A stretch of DNA of 64,000 nt from contig NZ_BAABFP010000005.1 of assembly GCF_039541115.1 (NCBI RefSeq), forward strand, positions 914,447 through 978,446, read 5' to 3'. The translations under genes and the position numbers were made by a program. This document shows, piece after piece, positions 8,889-16,962 of this stretch. The notes under the pieces were generated by a model that had not been told where the DNA came from, did not search any database, and was given only the letters and a program-made list of their open reading frames with translations. The stretch's first letter is position 1; every line of letters begins with the position of its first letter. The DNA is from Angustibacter luteus (GTDB lineage: Bacteria > Actinomycetota > Actinomycetes > Actinomycetales > Angustibacteraceae).

Positions 8889-9766
8889 CACTGGCCCCCC
8901 ACGTTCGGAATCTTCTCGGCCTGGCCCGGCTCGAGGTTCTCCAGGCTGAGGGAGTTGGGCAGCAGGCCGGTCTGGCCCTTGGCCTTGAGCTCCGCCATGT
9001 GCTGGTCGTAGTCGGCCTGCGAGACGACCTTCACGGAGAACAGCATCTGCGAGTGGTACGTGCCGCACAGCTCGGCGCACTTGCCCGTGTACGTGCCGAT
9101 CTCGGTCGGCGTGACCTGGAAGGTGTTCACCAGCCCGGGCAGCATGTCCATCTTCATCAGGAAGGCCGGCACCCAGAACGAGTGGATGACGTCGCGCGAC
9201 GTCAGCACGAACTGAGTGGACTTGTCGACCGGCAGGTACAGCACCGGTGCGGCCGCCTGGTCAACCCCGCCAGCCGTCACCGGGGTCTGCACGCTCGCCT
9301 CGTAGACGTCGTTGGACAGGTAGTTGAAGTCCCAGGCCCAGCGCTTCCCCACGATGTTGACCACGTTGTTGGGGTTGTCGGAGACCTTGAGCAGCGTCGC
9401 CTCGTCGCGGGCCGTGTAGTAGAAGAGCGCGCCGATCATGAACAGCGGGATGACCGAGTACAGGATCTCGATCGGCAGGTTGTACCGCAGCTGCACCGGC
9501 ACGCTGTCGTCGTCCTTGCGGCGGCGGTACGCGACCACGCAGAAGATGATCAGGCCCCAGACGAGCACCCCGACGGCGAGCGCCGCGATCCACGAGCCCA
9601 CCCAGAGGTTCGTGACGACGTCCTTGTCCGTGGTCACGCCCTTGGGCAGGAACCCGCGCTTCTGCGTGTCGGTGCACCCGGTGAGGGCCACCGCGGCCAC
9701 CGCCGCAGCGACGGCGAGTCGCGACACGCGGCCGCGACTCGGACGCGATCGAGGGAGCTGTCGCAC
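8888..9766 (-). CDS. ctaC: Cytochrome c oxidase subunit II, lipoprotein
   Basis: Subunit II carries the CuA centre that receives electrons from QcrC. The 292 residues start at GTG 9766 with AAAGG upstream. A signal sequence ends in the lipobox 'LTGC' with Cys31. Two transmembrane helices (about 55-80 and 98-117) follow, then a cupredoxin domain. The CuA ligands are H195 in 'DVIHSFWVP' and '[12 protein letters not shown]' with C230, C234, H238 and M241. It is the first gene of the leftward ctaCDF run. Confidence 0.96.
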   Translation of the reverse strand: MRQLPRSRPSRGRVSRLAVAAAVAAVALTGCTDTQKRGFLPKGVTTDKDVVTNLWVGSWIAALAVGVLVWGLIIFCVVAYRRRKDDDSVPVQLRYNLPIEILYSVIPLFMIGALFYYTARDEATLLKVSDNPNNVVNIVGKRWAWDFNYLSNDVYEASVQTPVTAGGVDQAAAPVLYLPVDKSTQFVLTSRDVIHSFWVPAFLMKMDMLPGLVNTFQVTPTEIGTYTGKCAELCGTYHSQMLFSVKVVSQADYDQHMAELKAKGQTGLLPNSLSLENLEPGQAEKIPNVGGQ

Positions 9767-9822
9767 GACGCACCTTTCGGACGGTAACCGCAGCGCCAGA
9801 GGGCTGCCTTCGAACAGGTCAC

Positions 9823-9828
9823 AACGTA
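9823..9828 (-). promoter_or_regulatory. Candidate -10 box of ctaCDF
   Basis: On the minus strand this reads TACGTT, about 57 bases before the ctaC GTG. It fits the TANNNT form and predicts a leader of about 50 bases containing the AAAGG ribosome-binding site. No -35 is evident, so this is tentative. Confidence 0.3.
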
Positions 9829-9864
9829 CCGCAGCGTCCCCGCTCAGCCTGGGCAGGGTGGGGC

Positions 9865-9870
9865 TAGCGT
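9865..9870 (+). promoter_or_regulatory. Leaderless -10 box of the desulfurase-like gene
   Basis: TAGCGT is followed by seven bases and then GTG 9878. This is the leaderless layout seen repeatedly in the window: transcription would start at or next to the GTG, and there is no ribosome-binding site. Confidence 0.6.
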
Positions 9871-9877
9871 TGCGCGC

Positions 9878-11038
9878 GTGCCGAACCCGCCGCAGCCAGC
9901 CCGCCGGCGCCTGCTCGACGCCGCTGCACCGCCGCTGTCGCCGGTGGCTCGCCAGACCCTGCTCGAGGCCGTCGACCTTGGCTGGGCGGACCCGCGCCGG
10001 CTCTACGCGGAGGGACGGCGGGCCCGCGCCCTGCTGGACGGTGCCCGCGAGAGCGTGGCCGGGGTGCTCGGGGTCGGCACGGACGCCGTGTCGTTCACCG
10101 GTTCCGGCACCGTCGCTCGCCAGCTCGGGCTGCGCGGGCTCCTGCGCGGCCGTCGCCGGGTCGGCGACGGGCTGGTGCTGAGCGCGGTCGAGCACTCGGC
10201 CCTGCTGCACACCGGCCAGTGGCACGCAGCCGGCGGCGGGACGACGTCCCTGGTGCCCGTGGACGGTCGGGGCCGGGTCGATCTCCTCCGGTTCACTGCC
10301 GCGGTGTCCGCCGGGGGCGTGGCGGCCGCCTGCCTGCAGGCCGCCAACGGGGAGGTCGGGACGCGGCAACCGGTGGCCGGAGCCGTCCACGCCTGCCGGA
10401 CGGCGGGTGTGCCGCTGCTGCTGGACGCGACGGGGACGCTCGGGCGCGACGACCTGCCGGGCGGCGCCGACGTCGTCGTCGCGGACGCGCGGTCCTGGGC
10501 CGGGCCGCCCGGGGTCGGGGTGCTGGCAGTCCGGACGGGCGTCCGGTGGCGCTCGGACGGGCCCGCCGACGAGCACGAGCACGGACGGGTGCCGGGGGAA
10601 CCGGACGTCCCGGCGGTGCTGGCCGCCGCGGCGGCGCTGCTGGACGCGGAGGAGCACCGGGCCCGACGCGCGAGTGTCGCGCACGCGTTGGTGGAGCGGA
10701 TCCGGGCTGCGGCCGCGGCGGTCCCGGACACGGAGGTGGTCGGCGACCCGGTGGACCGGCTCCCCCACGTGTCGACGTTCTCGTTCCTGTTCGTCGACGG
10801 CGAGGCGCTGGTGCACGAGCTCGACCGGCGCGGCTTCGCGGTGGCCAGCGGGTCCGCGTGCACCGCGAGCACCCTCGAGCCCAGCCACGTGCTGGCCGCG
10901 ATGGGGGTGCTCACCCACGGCAACCTGCGGGTCACCCTCCCGCTGGAACCGGTCGAGGCCGACGTCGACGCGTTCTGCGCGGTGCTGCCCGAGACGGTGG
11001 CCCAGGTACGGCGGGTGCTGGGCACGGAGGGGCTGTGA
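9878..11038 (+). CDS. Cysteine desulfurase-like protein lacking the PLP lysine
   Basis: A 386-residue class V aminotransferase-fold protein that aligns with IscS/NifS along its length. It keeps 'EHSALLHT', 'NGEVGTRQPV', the PLP-pyridine Asp (D183 in 'LLDATGTLG') and the mobile catalytic Cys loop 'SGSACTAS' (C328) followed by 'PSHVLAAMG'. The PLP-binding lysine, normally in an 'HKxxGPKG' context, is Ser206 in 'ARSWAGPPG'. If read correctly, it cannot form the internal aldimine. It may be a non-catalytic sulfur-transfer partner or use an unusual mechanism. It is coupled by a GTGA overlap to the TusA-like gene, so a sulfur relay is likely. The start is set by the leaderless TAGCGT box. Confidence 0.82.
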   Translation: MPNPPQPARRRLLDAAAPPLSPVARQTLLEAVDLGWADPRRLYAEGRRARALLDGARESVAGVLGVGTDAVSFTGSGTVARQLGLRGLLRGRRRVGDGLVLSAVEHSALLHTGQWHAAGGGTTSLVPVDGRGRVDLLRFTAAVSAGGVAAACLQAANGEVGTRQPVAGAVHACRTAGVPLLLDATGTLGRDDLPGGADVVVADARSWAGPPGVGVLAVRTGVRWRSDGPADEHEHGRVPGEPDVPAVLAAAAALLDAEEHRARRASVAHALVERIRAAAAAVPDTEVVGDPVDRLPHVSTFSFLFVDGEALVHELDRRGFAVASGSACTASTLEPSHVLAAMGVLTHGNLRVTLPLEPVEADVDAFCAVLPETVAQVRRVLGTEGL

Positions 11039-11316
11039 GCGACCAGCCGGTGGTGGTGGACGCTCGTGGCCTGCGCTGCCCGCTGCCGGTGGTCCGGCTC
11101 GCGCAGGCAGTGGCCGACCTGCCCGCCGGCAGCGTGGTGGTGGTGCGCGCCACCGACCCGGCGGCGCAGCACGACGTGCCCGCCTGGGCCCGGATGCGTG
11201 GGCACGAGTGGCTCGGCGCGGAACCGGACGAGCCCGACGGCCTGCGCCTCACCGTCCGGATCGGCCCATCCGGTTCGGCCGGTCCGTCGGTGGGCCGTCC
11301 TAGGGTGGTCCCGTGA
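11035..11316 (+). CDS. TusA-family sulfur carrier protein
   Basis: A 93-residue protein with 'DARGLRCPLPVVRLA', the CPxP motif of TusA/SirA carriers. Cys15 would hold the persulfide. The GTG at 11035 overlaps the stop of the desulfurase-like gene (GTGA), with GGAGG five bases upstream. Fusion or adjacency of cysteine desulfurase and TusA domains is known in actinobacteria, so the pair most likely works together. The sulfur acceptor is unknown. The last 20 or so residues are low-complexity and may be unstructured. Confidence 0.88.
   Translation: MSDQPVVVDARGLRCPLPVVRLAQAVADLPAGSVVVVRATDPAAQHDVPAWARMRGHEWLGAEPDEPDGLRLTVRIGPSGSAGPSVGRPRVVP
11301..11306 (+). promoter_or_regulatory. Leaderless -10 box of the PPOX-type flavoprotein gene
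   Basis: TAGGGT, six bases, then GTG 11313. It lies inside the end of the TusA-like gene, so the next gene can be transcribed on its own despite the GTGA overlap. Confidence 0.55.
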
Positions 11317-11978
11317 GCGCCTCCACGAACGACGAAACGCCCATCGATACCACCCCGGTCACCGAGATCAGCAGCCTCGAGCAGCTGCGCGCCCTGGTCG
11401 GCGAGCCGATGGCACGGGCCGCGGCGAAGGACCGTCCCGCCCTCGAGGACGTGCACCGCCGCTGGCTCGCCGCCGCGCCGATGTGCTTCCTGGCCACCGC
11501 AGCCGCCGACGGCACCTGCGACGTGTCTCCGAAGGGTGACCCGGCCGGCGACCTGGCGCTGGTGCTCGACGAGCGCACGCTGGCGATCGCCGAGCGGCCG
11601 GGCAACCGTCGCGTGGACGGCTACCAGAACGTGCTGAGCAACCCGCACGTCGGTCTGATCTTCGTGATCCCCGGAAGGGACGACACGCTGCGGGTCAACG
11701 GGCGAGCCCGACTGGTGTCGGACGCACCCTGGTTCGACGACATGGTGGTCAAGGGGCACCGGCCGCTGCTGGCCCTGGTCGTGGACGTCGAGCAGGTGTT
11801 CTTCCACTGCGCCAAGGCGTTCCTGCGCTCGCGGCTGTGGGACCCCTCGACGTGGCAGCCCGAGGCAATGGAGTCCCGGGCCAGGATCGCCGCGGAGGTC
11901 GAGCGGTCCGACCAGAGCCTGGCCGAGCTCGAGGAGTACTACGGCCCGTCGTACGCCGAGCGCCTCTACCGCGGCTAG
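11313..11978 (+). CDS. Pyridoxamine 5'-phosphate oxidase-type flavoprotein (MSMEG_1061-like)
   Basis: A 221-residue split-barrel FMN-binding protein. Recognisable stretches are 'MCFLATAAADGTCDVSPKGDP', 'LAIAERPGNRRVDGYQNV', 'IPGRDDTLRVNGRARLV' and 'FFHCAKAFLRS'. These match the actinobacterial PPOX subfamily with an MSMEG_1061-like C terminus. Such proteins bind FMN or F420. The reaction is unknown, and it is not the classic PdxH. It overlaps the TusA gene by four bases but has its own leaderless box. Confidence 0.82.
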   Translation: MSASTNDETPIDTTPVTEISSLEQLRALVGEPMARAAAKDRPALEDVHRRWLAAAPMCFLATAAADGTCDVSPKGDPAGDLALVLDERTLAIAERPGNRRVDGYQNVLSNPHVGLIFVIPGRDDTLRVNGRARLVSDAPWFDDMVVKGHRPLLALVVDVEQVFFHCAKAFLRSRLWDPSTWQPEAMESRARIAAEVERSDQSLAELEEYYGPSYAERLYRG

Positions 11979-11996
11979 CGGGCGGCTGGTCGGCGC

Positions 11997-12674
11997 CTAC
12001 CCGAAGGGCACCGGGAGCGGCAGCTCCAGCGCTGCCTCGAGCCGTCGCAGGTACTCGGCTCGGGAGACCTCCCTCACCCCGAGGGTGGCCAGGTGCTCGG
12101 TGCGCCACTGGACGTCGAGCAGCCGGTCGCCGGAGTCACCCGCCGCACGCAGGAGGTCGACGAGGCCAGCCAGCGCGACCTTCGAGGCGTCCCGCGTGCG
12201 GTGGAACATCGACTCCCCCGCGAACAGCCCCCCGATCGCCAAGCCGTAGAGGCCACCGACGAGCTCGCCGTCCTGCCACGCCTCCACGGAGTGCGCCCAA
12301 CCGAGGTCGTACAGCCGCTGGTAGGCCACCGCGACCGCCGGCGTGATCCAGGCGCCGTCCCGGTGCGGGTCGGCGCAGCCTCGCACGACGTCCGCGAAGG
12401 CCGTGTCCACGCGCAGCTCGAATCGTGGCAGCGCCCGGCGCAGGGACCGGCTCAACCGCAGCTCGTCCAGCACCAGCACGCCGCGCGGGTCCGGCGACCA
12501 CCAGCCCAGCGGCGCCCGACCGCCGGACCCGACGCCCATCGGGAACAGCCCGCGGCGGTACGCCGCCAGGACCGTGCCCGGCTCGAGGTCCGCGCCGACG
12601 CCGACCAGGTCCTCACCGGGCTCGGGATCGACGTCCAGGTCCCAGCTGGACGGCGCTGGCTCGGCCGGGCTCAC
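11997..12674 (-). CDS. aat: Leucyl/phenylalanyl-tRNA-protein transferase
   Basis: Aat adds Leu or Phe to proteins with N-terminal Arg/Lys, marking them for ClpS/ClpAP. The 225 residues contain 'YRRGLFPMG', 'WWSPDPRGV', 'GCADPHRDGAWITPA', 'YDLGWAHSVEAW', 'GGLYGLAIGGLFAGESMF' and 'DVQWRTEHLATLGV', all family signatures. The GTG start at 12674 has GGGGGAG upstream. It lies 26 bases after adoK on the same strand, so co-transcription is likely. Confidence 0.95.
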   Translation of the reverse strand: MSPAEPAPSSWDLDVDPEPGEDLVGVGADLEPGTVLAAYRRGLFPMGVGSGGRAPLGWWSPDPRGVLVLDELRLSRSLRRALPRFELRVDTAFADVVRGCADPHRDGAWITPAVAVAYQRLYDLGWAHSVEAWQDGELVGGLYGLAIGGLFAGESMFHRTRDASKVALAGLVDLLRAAGDSGDRLLDVQWRTEHLATLGVREVSRAEYLRRLEAALELPLPVPFG

Positions 12675-12700
12675 CGCGCGCTCCCCCGCTGGCGTCCTGC

Positions 12701-13687
12701 TCAGACCCGGCTGATCGCCAGGTGCGGCTCGACCTCGGCCGCGGCGTCCGGGCCGTAGGCGTCGGCGAAGCGCTGCAGGAAGCCGCCCCGACCCAGCTCG
12801 TACTCCTGGGTGCCGACGGTCTCGATGACGTACGTAGCCAGCATCGACCCCACCTGGGCGCACCGGGTCAGGTCCAGGTCCCAGGACAGCCCCGCGAGGA
12901 ACCCGGCGCGGAACGCGTCGCCCACCCCCGTCGGGTCCGCCTTGCGCAGCTCCTGCGCGACCGCGACCTCGATGGGCTCGACGCCGGCTCGCTCGATCCG
13001 TACGCCGTTGGCCCCGAGCGTGGTGACCCGGGTGCCGACCCTGGTGAGGATCTCGTCGGCGGTCCAGCCGGTCTTCTGCTCCGTGAGGTGCGCCTCGTAC
13101 TCGTTGCTGAACAGGTACGTCGCACCGTCGATGAGCCGGCGGATGAAGGGCCCGTCGGCGAAGGCCAGCTGCTGCGACGGGTCGGCGGCGAAGGCGTAGC
13201 CGCGGGTGCGGCACTCCTCGGTGTGCCGCAGCATCGCCTCGGGGTCGTTCGCGCCGATGAGCACCAGGTCGAGGCCGCCGCGGGCGGTCGCGAGCGGGGT
13301 GAGCTCGATGTCGCGCGCCTCGCTCATCGCGCCCGGGTAGAAGGACGCGATCTGGGCCTGGTCGGAGTCCGTGGTGCAGATGAACCGTGCGGTGTGCCGC
13401 AGCTCGCTGGTCCGCACGCCCCCGCAGTCGACGCCGTGCCGCTCCAGCCACGCCCGGTACTCGACGAAGTCCGCGCCGACGGCCCCGACCAGCAGGGGGC
13501 GCAGACCGAGGTTCGCCAGGCCGAACGCGATGTTCGCCGCCACTCCCCCGCGGCGGATCTCCAGGTCGTCGACGAGGAACGACAGCGAGATCTTGTCCAG
13601 CTGCTCGACGACGAGGGAGTCCGCGAAGCGGCTCGGGAAGGTCATCAGGTGGTCAGTGGCGATGGAGCCGGTGATTGCGATCTGCAC
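12701..13687 (-). CDS. adoK: Adenosine kinase (PfkB family, AdoK type)
   Basis: Phosphorylates adenosine to AMP with ATP in purine salvage. The 328 residues closely follow mycobacterial AdoK: 'ITGSIATDHLM', 'KISLSFLVDDL', 'RRGGVAANIAFGL', 'QIASFYPGAMSEARDI', 'LIGANDPEAM' and the catalytic 'DPTGVGDAFRAGFLAG' with the PfkB base Asp. The substrate call rests on resemblance to AdoK, which is unlike typical eukaryotic adenosine kinase. The GTG start at 13687 follows a leaderless TAGTGT box. Confidence 0.88.
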   Translation of the reverse strand: MQIAITGSIATDHLMTFPSRFADSLVVEQLDKISLSFLVDDLEIRRGGVAANIAFGLANLGLRPLLVGAVGADFVEYRAWLERHGVDCGGVRTSELRHTARFICTTDSDQAQIASFYPGAMSEARDIELTPLATARGGLDLVLIGANDPEAMLRHTEECRTRGYAFAADPSQQLAFADGPFIRRLIDGATYLFSNEYEAHLTEQKTGWTADEILTRVGTRVTTLGANGVRIERAGVEPIEVAVAQELRKADPTGVGDAFRAGFLAGLSWDLDLTRCAQVGSMLATYVIETVGTQEYELGRGGFLQRFADAYGPDAAAEVEPHLAISRV

Positions 13688-13694
13688 GGCGGCG

Positions 13695-13700
13695 ACACTA
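13695..13700 (-). promoter_or_regulatory. Leaderless -10 box of adoK
   Basis: On the minus strand this is TAGTGT, then seven bases, then GTG 13687. It is back to back with the rightward box at 13738, so the two divergent genes share a 62-base control region. Confidence 0.6.
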
Positions 13701-13737
13701 CCGTCCGCCGCTGCTGGAGTACCCGCCGGTAACGGCC

Positions 13738-13743
13738 TACGTT
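13738..13743 (+). promoter_or_regulatory. Leaderless -10 box of a small gene
   Basis: TACGTT, six bases, then ATG 13750. It fits the leaderless layout of the neighbours and is the main support that the following small frame is a gene. Confidence 0.45.
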
Positions 13744-13749
13744 CAGTCC

Positions 13750-13950
13750 ATGAGCAGTGCGACGACGGTGCCCGGACGCCGCTCCGGCCTGGACGAGGGT
13801 TCCGTGCACGACCTCTGGGTGGACGCCGCCCAAGTGGTCGTGCCGGTCAGTACGCCGCAGCGGCCGCACCTGTCGCCCGCGCAGGACTCCCTCGTCGTCC
13901 CGCAGGACGCGGCCGACCTCGTCGGCGGCATCGCCACCTACGGGAGCTGA
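13750..13950 (+). CDS. Small hypothetical protein, 66 residues
   Basis: I do not recognise this protein. It starts at ATG 13750 after a TACGTT box at leaderless spacing, and ends 18 bases before a strong hairpin. It is mostly polar ('DEGSVHDLWVDAAQVVVPVS') with no signal peptide or helix and no cysteines. The promoter-ORF-terminator unit argues that it is real, but the length leaves doubt. Confidence 0.5.
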   Translation: MSSATTVPGRRSGLDEGSVHDLWVDAAQVVVPVSTPQRPHLSPAQDSLVVPQDAADLVGGIATYGS

Positions 13951-13968
13951 GCGCTCCCGAACGCAGCG

Positions 13969-14005
13969 AAGCGGGGTACCCGACGTGACGTCGGGTACCC
14001 CGCTT
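13969..14005. terminator. Perfect 17-bp hairpin, bidirectional terminator
   Basis: Bases 13969-13985 (AAGCGGGGTACCCGACG) are perfectly complementary to 13989-14005 around a TGA loop. The stem continues outward with one mismatch. It sits exactly between the ends of the small rightward gene and the leftward erpA gene, so it probably stops transcription from both sides. No long T-run is present, as is common in actinobacteria. Confidence 0.75.
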
Positions 14006-14026
14006 CTCTGCTGGGTGCGGAGCGGG

Positions 14027-14401
14027 TCAGCTGAAGCTGTCACCGCACGCGCAGCTGCTGCCCGCGTTCGGGTTGTCGATCGTGAAGCCCTGCTTCTCGA
14101 TGGTGTCCGCGAAGTCGATCGTGGCGCCGCCCAGGTACGGGGCGCTCATCCGGTCGACGACGACCTCGACCCCGCCGAACGCCTCGACCAGGTCACCGTC
14201 GAGGTCACGCTCGTCGAAGTACAGCTGGTAGATCAGGCCCGAGCAGCCACCGGGCTGCACGCCGATCCGCAGCCGCAGGTCCTCGCGGCCCTCCTGCTCG
14301 AGCAGGCTCTTGACCTTCTGCGCAGCCACGTCCGTCAGGACCACACCGTGGGCGGGTGCCTCGGTCGCGGTCTGGTCGGTGGACTGGGTGGTCTCGGTCA
14401 T
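14027..14401 (-). CDS. erpA: Iron-sulfur cluster insertion protein (HesB/IscA/ErpA type)
   Basis: An A-type Fe-S carrier of 124 residues. It has 'LRLRIGVQPGGCSGLIYQL' with the first conserved Cys and the C-terminal 'SSCACGDSF' pair (CxC). 'MSAPYLGGATIDFAD' is typical of the family. The first 20 or so residues are a Thr-rich tail. ATG 14401 is the only sensible start. It may share a sulfur economy with the TusA/desulfurase-like pair 3 kb away, but that is inference. Confidence 0.92.
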   Translation of the reverse strand: MTETTQSTDQTATEAPAHGVVLTDVAAQKVKSLLEQEGREDLRLRIGVQPGGCSGLIYQLYFDERDLDGDLVEAFGGVEVVVDRMSAPYLGGATIDFADTIEKQGFTIDNPNAGSSCACGDSFS

Positions 14402-14518
14402 TCGCGCATCCCTACTCGTCGACTCGTCGATCTGGCGGCCACCAGCGGCAACCACCAGTGCGCTCGGCATGTTCCCGGTGCTCGGGAGAACTTCGCGCTC
14501 GCCGTCCAGCGTACGTCG

Positions 14519-15670
14519 TCACCGCGACCAGGTGCGCGCGACCCGACGGGCGCGGCGGGCCAGGGCGCCGGCGGGGTCGCGTTGCACGTCCGCCAGCCAG
14601 CCCTGCCGGTCTGCCACCGCGTAGGCGCCGGACACCCCCAGGTTGAGGGTCTCGCGGCGCCCGACCTCGACCTCGACGGCGAGCACGACGACCGGCAGCC
14701 CGACGGCCAGCGCCGACTCCGCCACCGAGGCGACGACCCCACCGCGCATCGAGTGCCAGCCGAACACCGACTCGCCGGTGACCACCAGGTCCGCCCCGCT
14801 CAGCCGCTGCGCGAATCCGGTGGCCGCGAGCACCTCCTGGACGCCGTCGACGCGGGTGGCGCCGAGCAGCAGCAGCGCGAAGCCGATCCCGCCACCCGCG
14901 CCCGCGCCCGCCACGCCCGCCATCCCGCTGCCGCCCAGTGAGCGCCCGGCGACCTGGGAGCGCTGCGCCACGTGGGCAAAGTGGCCCAGCGCGGCCTCGA
15001 GCTGCTGGGCCTGCTCCGGGGTCGCACCGCGCCGCTCCGCGTCCGTGGCGCTCGCGCCGTGGAAGCCCAGCAACGGCAGGTCGGACGACGTCGCCGCCAC
15101 GAGCTGGACGCCGCGCAGCCGCTGGCGCACGGCGTCGAGCCCGCTGAGCGCATCGGCCGTCAGGTCGGCCAGCGCACCGCCGCCCCCGCCGAGCAGCTCG
15201 GCCGGACCGGCCCCCAGTGCCGCCAGGATGCCCGCGCCCCCGTCGTGCGACGCCGAGTCGCCGATGCCGATGACGACGCGGGTGGCCCCCGTCTGCACGG
15301 CGGCCTGGACGAGCTCGCCGACCCCGGTGCTGGTGGCCCGCCAGGCGTCGCGCCGCTCGGGCGCGAGCAGGTGCAGCCCGCAGGCCTGGCTCGCCTCGAG
15401 GTAGGCGGTCCGGCTGCCGTCGGTCTCGGTGACGACCAGCACCGCGGCCGGGACAGGCTCGCCGAGGGGCCCGCTGACCGTGACGGGCACGAGCTCGCCG
15501 CCACGGGCGGACAGCACGACGTCGACGAGGCCGGGTCCGCCGTCCGAGAGCGGGGTGGTGGTGAGCTGGTCGGATGGCGCCTGCTCGGCCCAGCCGGCCG
15601 CGATGGCGTCAGCGGCCTGCTGGGCGTCGAGGTGGCCGGCGAAGGTGTCAGGGGCGATCAGGACGCGCAC
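14519..15670 (-). CDS. Glycerate kinase
   Basis: Phosphorylates D-glycerate with ATP (GarK/GlxK family). The 383 residues start 'RVLIAPDTFAGHLDA', a slightly altered form of the usual SFKGSL N terminus. They contain 'PLSDGGPGLVD', 'VVIGIGDSASHDGGAGI' and 'DLVVTGESVFGWHSM', all family motifs. The central and C-terminal parts are Gly/Ala rich. GTG 15670 has GGGAGGA about eight bases upstream. It is divergent from nadA with 74 bases between them. Confidence 0.9.
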   Translation of the reverse strand: MRVLIAPDTFAGHLDAQQAADAIAAGWAEQAPSDQLTTTPLSDGGPGLVDVVLSARGGELVPVTVSGPLGEPVPAAVLVVTETDGSRTAYLEASQACGLHLLAPERRDAWRATSTGVGELVQAAVQTGATRVVIGIGDSASHDGGAGILAALGAGPAELLGGGGGALADLTADALSGLDAVRQRLRGVQLVAATSSDLPLLGFHGASATDAERRGATPEQAQQLEAALGHFAHVAQRSQVAGRSLGGSGMAGVAGAGAGGGIGFALLLLGATRVDGVQEVLAATGFAQRLSGADLVVTGESVFGWHSMRGGVVASVAESALAVGLPVVVLAVEVEVGRRETLNLGVSGAYAVADRQGWLADVQRDPAGALARRARRVARTWSR

Positions 15671-15744
15671 GTCGGCATCCTCCCAGGTCAGGGTCGTCGG
15701 TCCGGACGGATGTCGGTCCGGGGCCCTGTGCGACGATCGTGGAC

Positions 15745-16941
15745 GTGAGCACCTTCGCCGAACCGGCTGCCACTCCTGCCGCACTGCTGCTGCTCGGTCG
15801 CGGCCGTGACCTGGCCAGCGAGCGCGGCGTGGAGTGCCCCGGCGACCTGCCCGCGCCGTCCGACCCCGGACTGGTGGAGCGAGCACGGGCGGCGAAGGCG
15901 GCGCTCGGCGACCAGGTCTTCGTACTCGGGCACCACTACCAGCGCGACGAGGTCATCGAGTTCGCCGACGTCACGGGCGACTCGTTCAAGCTCGCGCAGC
16001 AAGCGGCGGCTCGGCCGGACTCGCCGTACATCGTGTTCTGCGGCGTGCACTTCATGGCCGAGAGCGCCGACGTGCTGACCGCCGAGCACCAGCAGGTCGT
16101 GCTGCCGGACCTCGCGGCCGGCTGCTCGATGGCGGACATGGCCGCGATCAGCCAGGTCGAGGACGCGTGGGACGACCTGGTGGACGCCGGCGTGGCCGAC
16201 GACGTCGTGCCGGTGTCGTACATGAACTCGACGGCGGCCATCAAGGCGTTCACCGGGCGGCACGGCGGGACGATCTGCACGTCCTCCAACGCCCGGACGG
16301 CACTGGACTGGGCGTTCGCGCAGCGCCCGGCCGGCCGCGGCAAGGTGCTGTTCCTGCCCGACCAGCACCTGGGTCGCAACACCGCGGTGCTCGAGCTGGG
16401 CCTCTCCCTCGGCGACTGCGTGCTGTTCGACCCGCACAAGCCGATGGGCGGCCTGACCCGCGAGCAGCTGCAGAACGCCCGGATGATCCTGTGGCGCGGG
16501 CACTGCTCGGTGCACGGGCGGTTCAGCCTGGACTCGGTCAACGACGTGCGCGAGCGGGTGCCCGGCGTCCAGGTGCTGGTGCACCCGGAGTGCCGGCACG
16601 AGGTCGTCTCGGCGGCCGACCACGTGGGCTCGACGGAGAAGATCATCCAGACCCTCGCCGCCGCGCCCGCCGGGTCGTCGTGGGCGATCGGCACCGAGCT
16701 GAACCTGGTGCGCCGGCTGGCCCGGGAGAACCCGCAGCTCGACGTGACGTTCCTGGACCGCACGGTCTGCTTCTGCTCGACCATGAACCGCATCGACCTG
16801 CCGCACCTGGTGTGGTCGCTCGAGTCGCTCGCCGCCGGCCGGGTGGTGAACCGGATCGTCGTCGACCCGGACGTCGCGCACTGGGCGCGGGTGGCGCTGG
16901 ACCAGATGCTGGCGCTGCCTGGGATCACCGCGAAGGACTGA
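15745..16941 (+). CDS. nadA: Quinolinate synthase
   Basis: NadA condenses iminoaspartate and dihydroxyacetone phosphate to quinolinate with a [4Fe-4S] cluster. The 398 residues contain 'VLGHHYQRDEVIEFAD', 'FCGVHFMAESADVL' (first cluster Cys), 'PVSYMNSTAAIKAF', 'VLFLPDQHLGRNTA', 'VLVHPECRHEVV' (second Cys) and 'DRTVCFCSTMN' (third). GTG 15745 is chosen because a weak GACGAT box lies seven bases upstream. A GTG at 15739 is also in frame. nadB and nadC are not next to it, although they often are in actinobacteria. Confidence 0.95.
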   Translation: MSTFAEPAATPAALLLLGRGRDLASERGVECPGDLPAPSDPGLVERARAAKAALGDQVFVLGHHYQRDEVIEFADVTGDSFKLAQQAAARPDSPYIVFCGVHFMAESADVLTAEHQQVVLPDLAAGCSMADMAAISQVEDAWDDLVDAGVADDVVPVSYMNSTAAIKAFTGRHGGTICTSSNARTALDWAFAQRPAGRGKVLFLPDQHLGRNTAVLELGLSLGDCVLFDPHKPMGGLTREQLQNARMILWRGHCSVHGRFSLDSVNDVRERVPGVQVLVHPECRHEVVSAADHVGSTEKIIQTLAAAPAGSSWAIGTELNLVRRLARENPQLDVTFLDRTVCFCSTMNRIDLPHLVWSLESLAAGRVVNRIVVDPDVAHWARVALDQMLALPGITAKD

Positions 16942-16962
16942 CCCTCGTCGAGCGACCCGTGG

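Noticed and set aside
7035-9011. 658-residue rightward open frame opposite ctaD
   Set aside because: It is fully antisense to ctaD/ctaF, has no domain, and shows the same biased composition.
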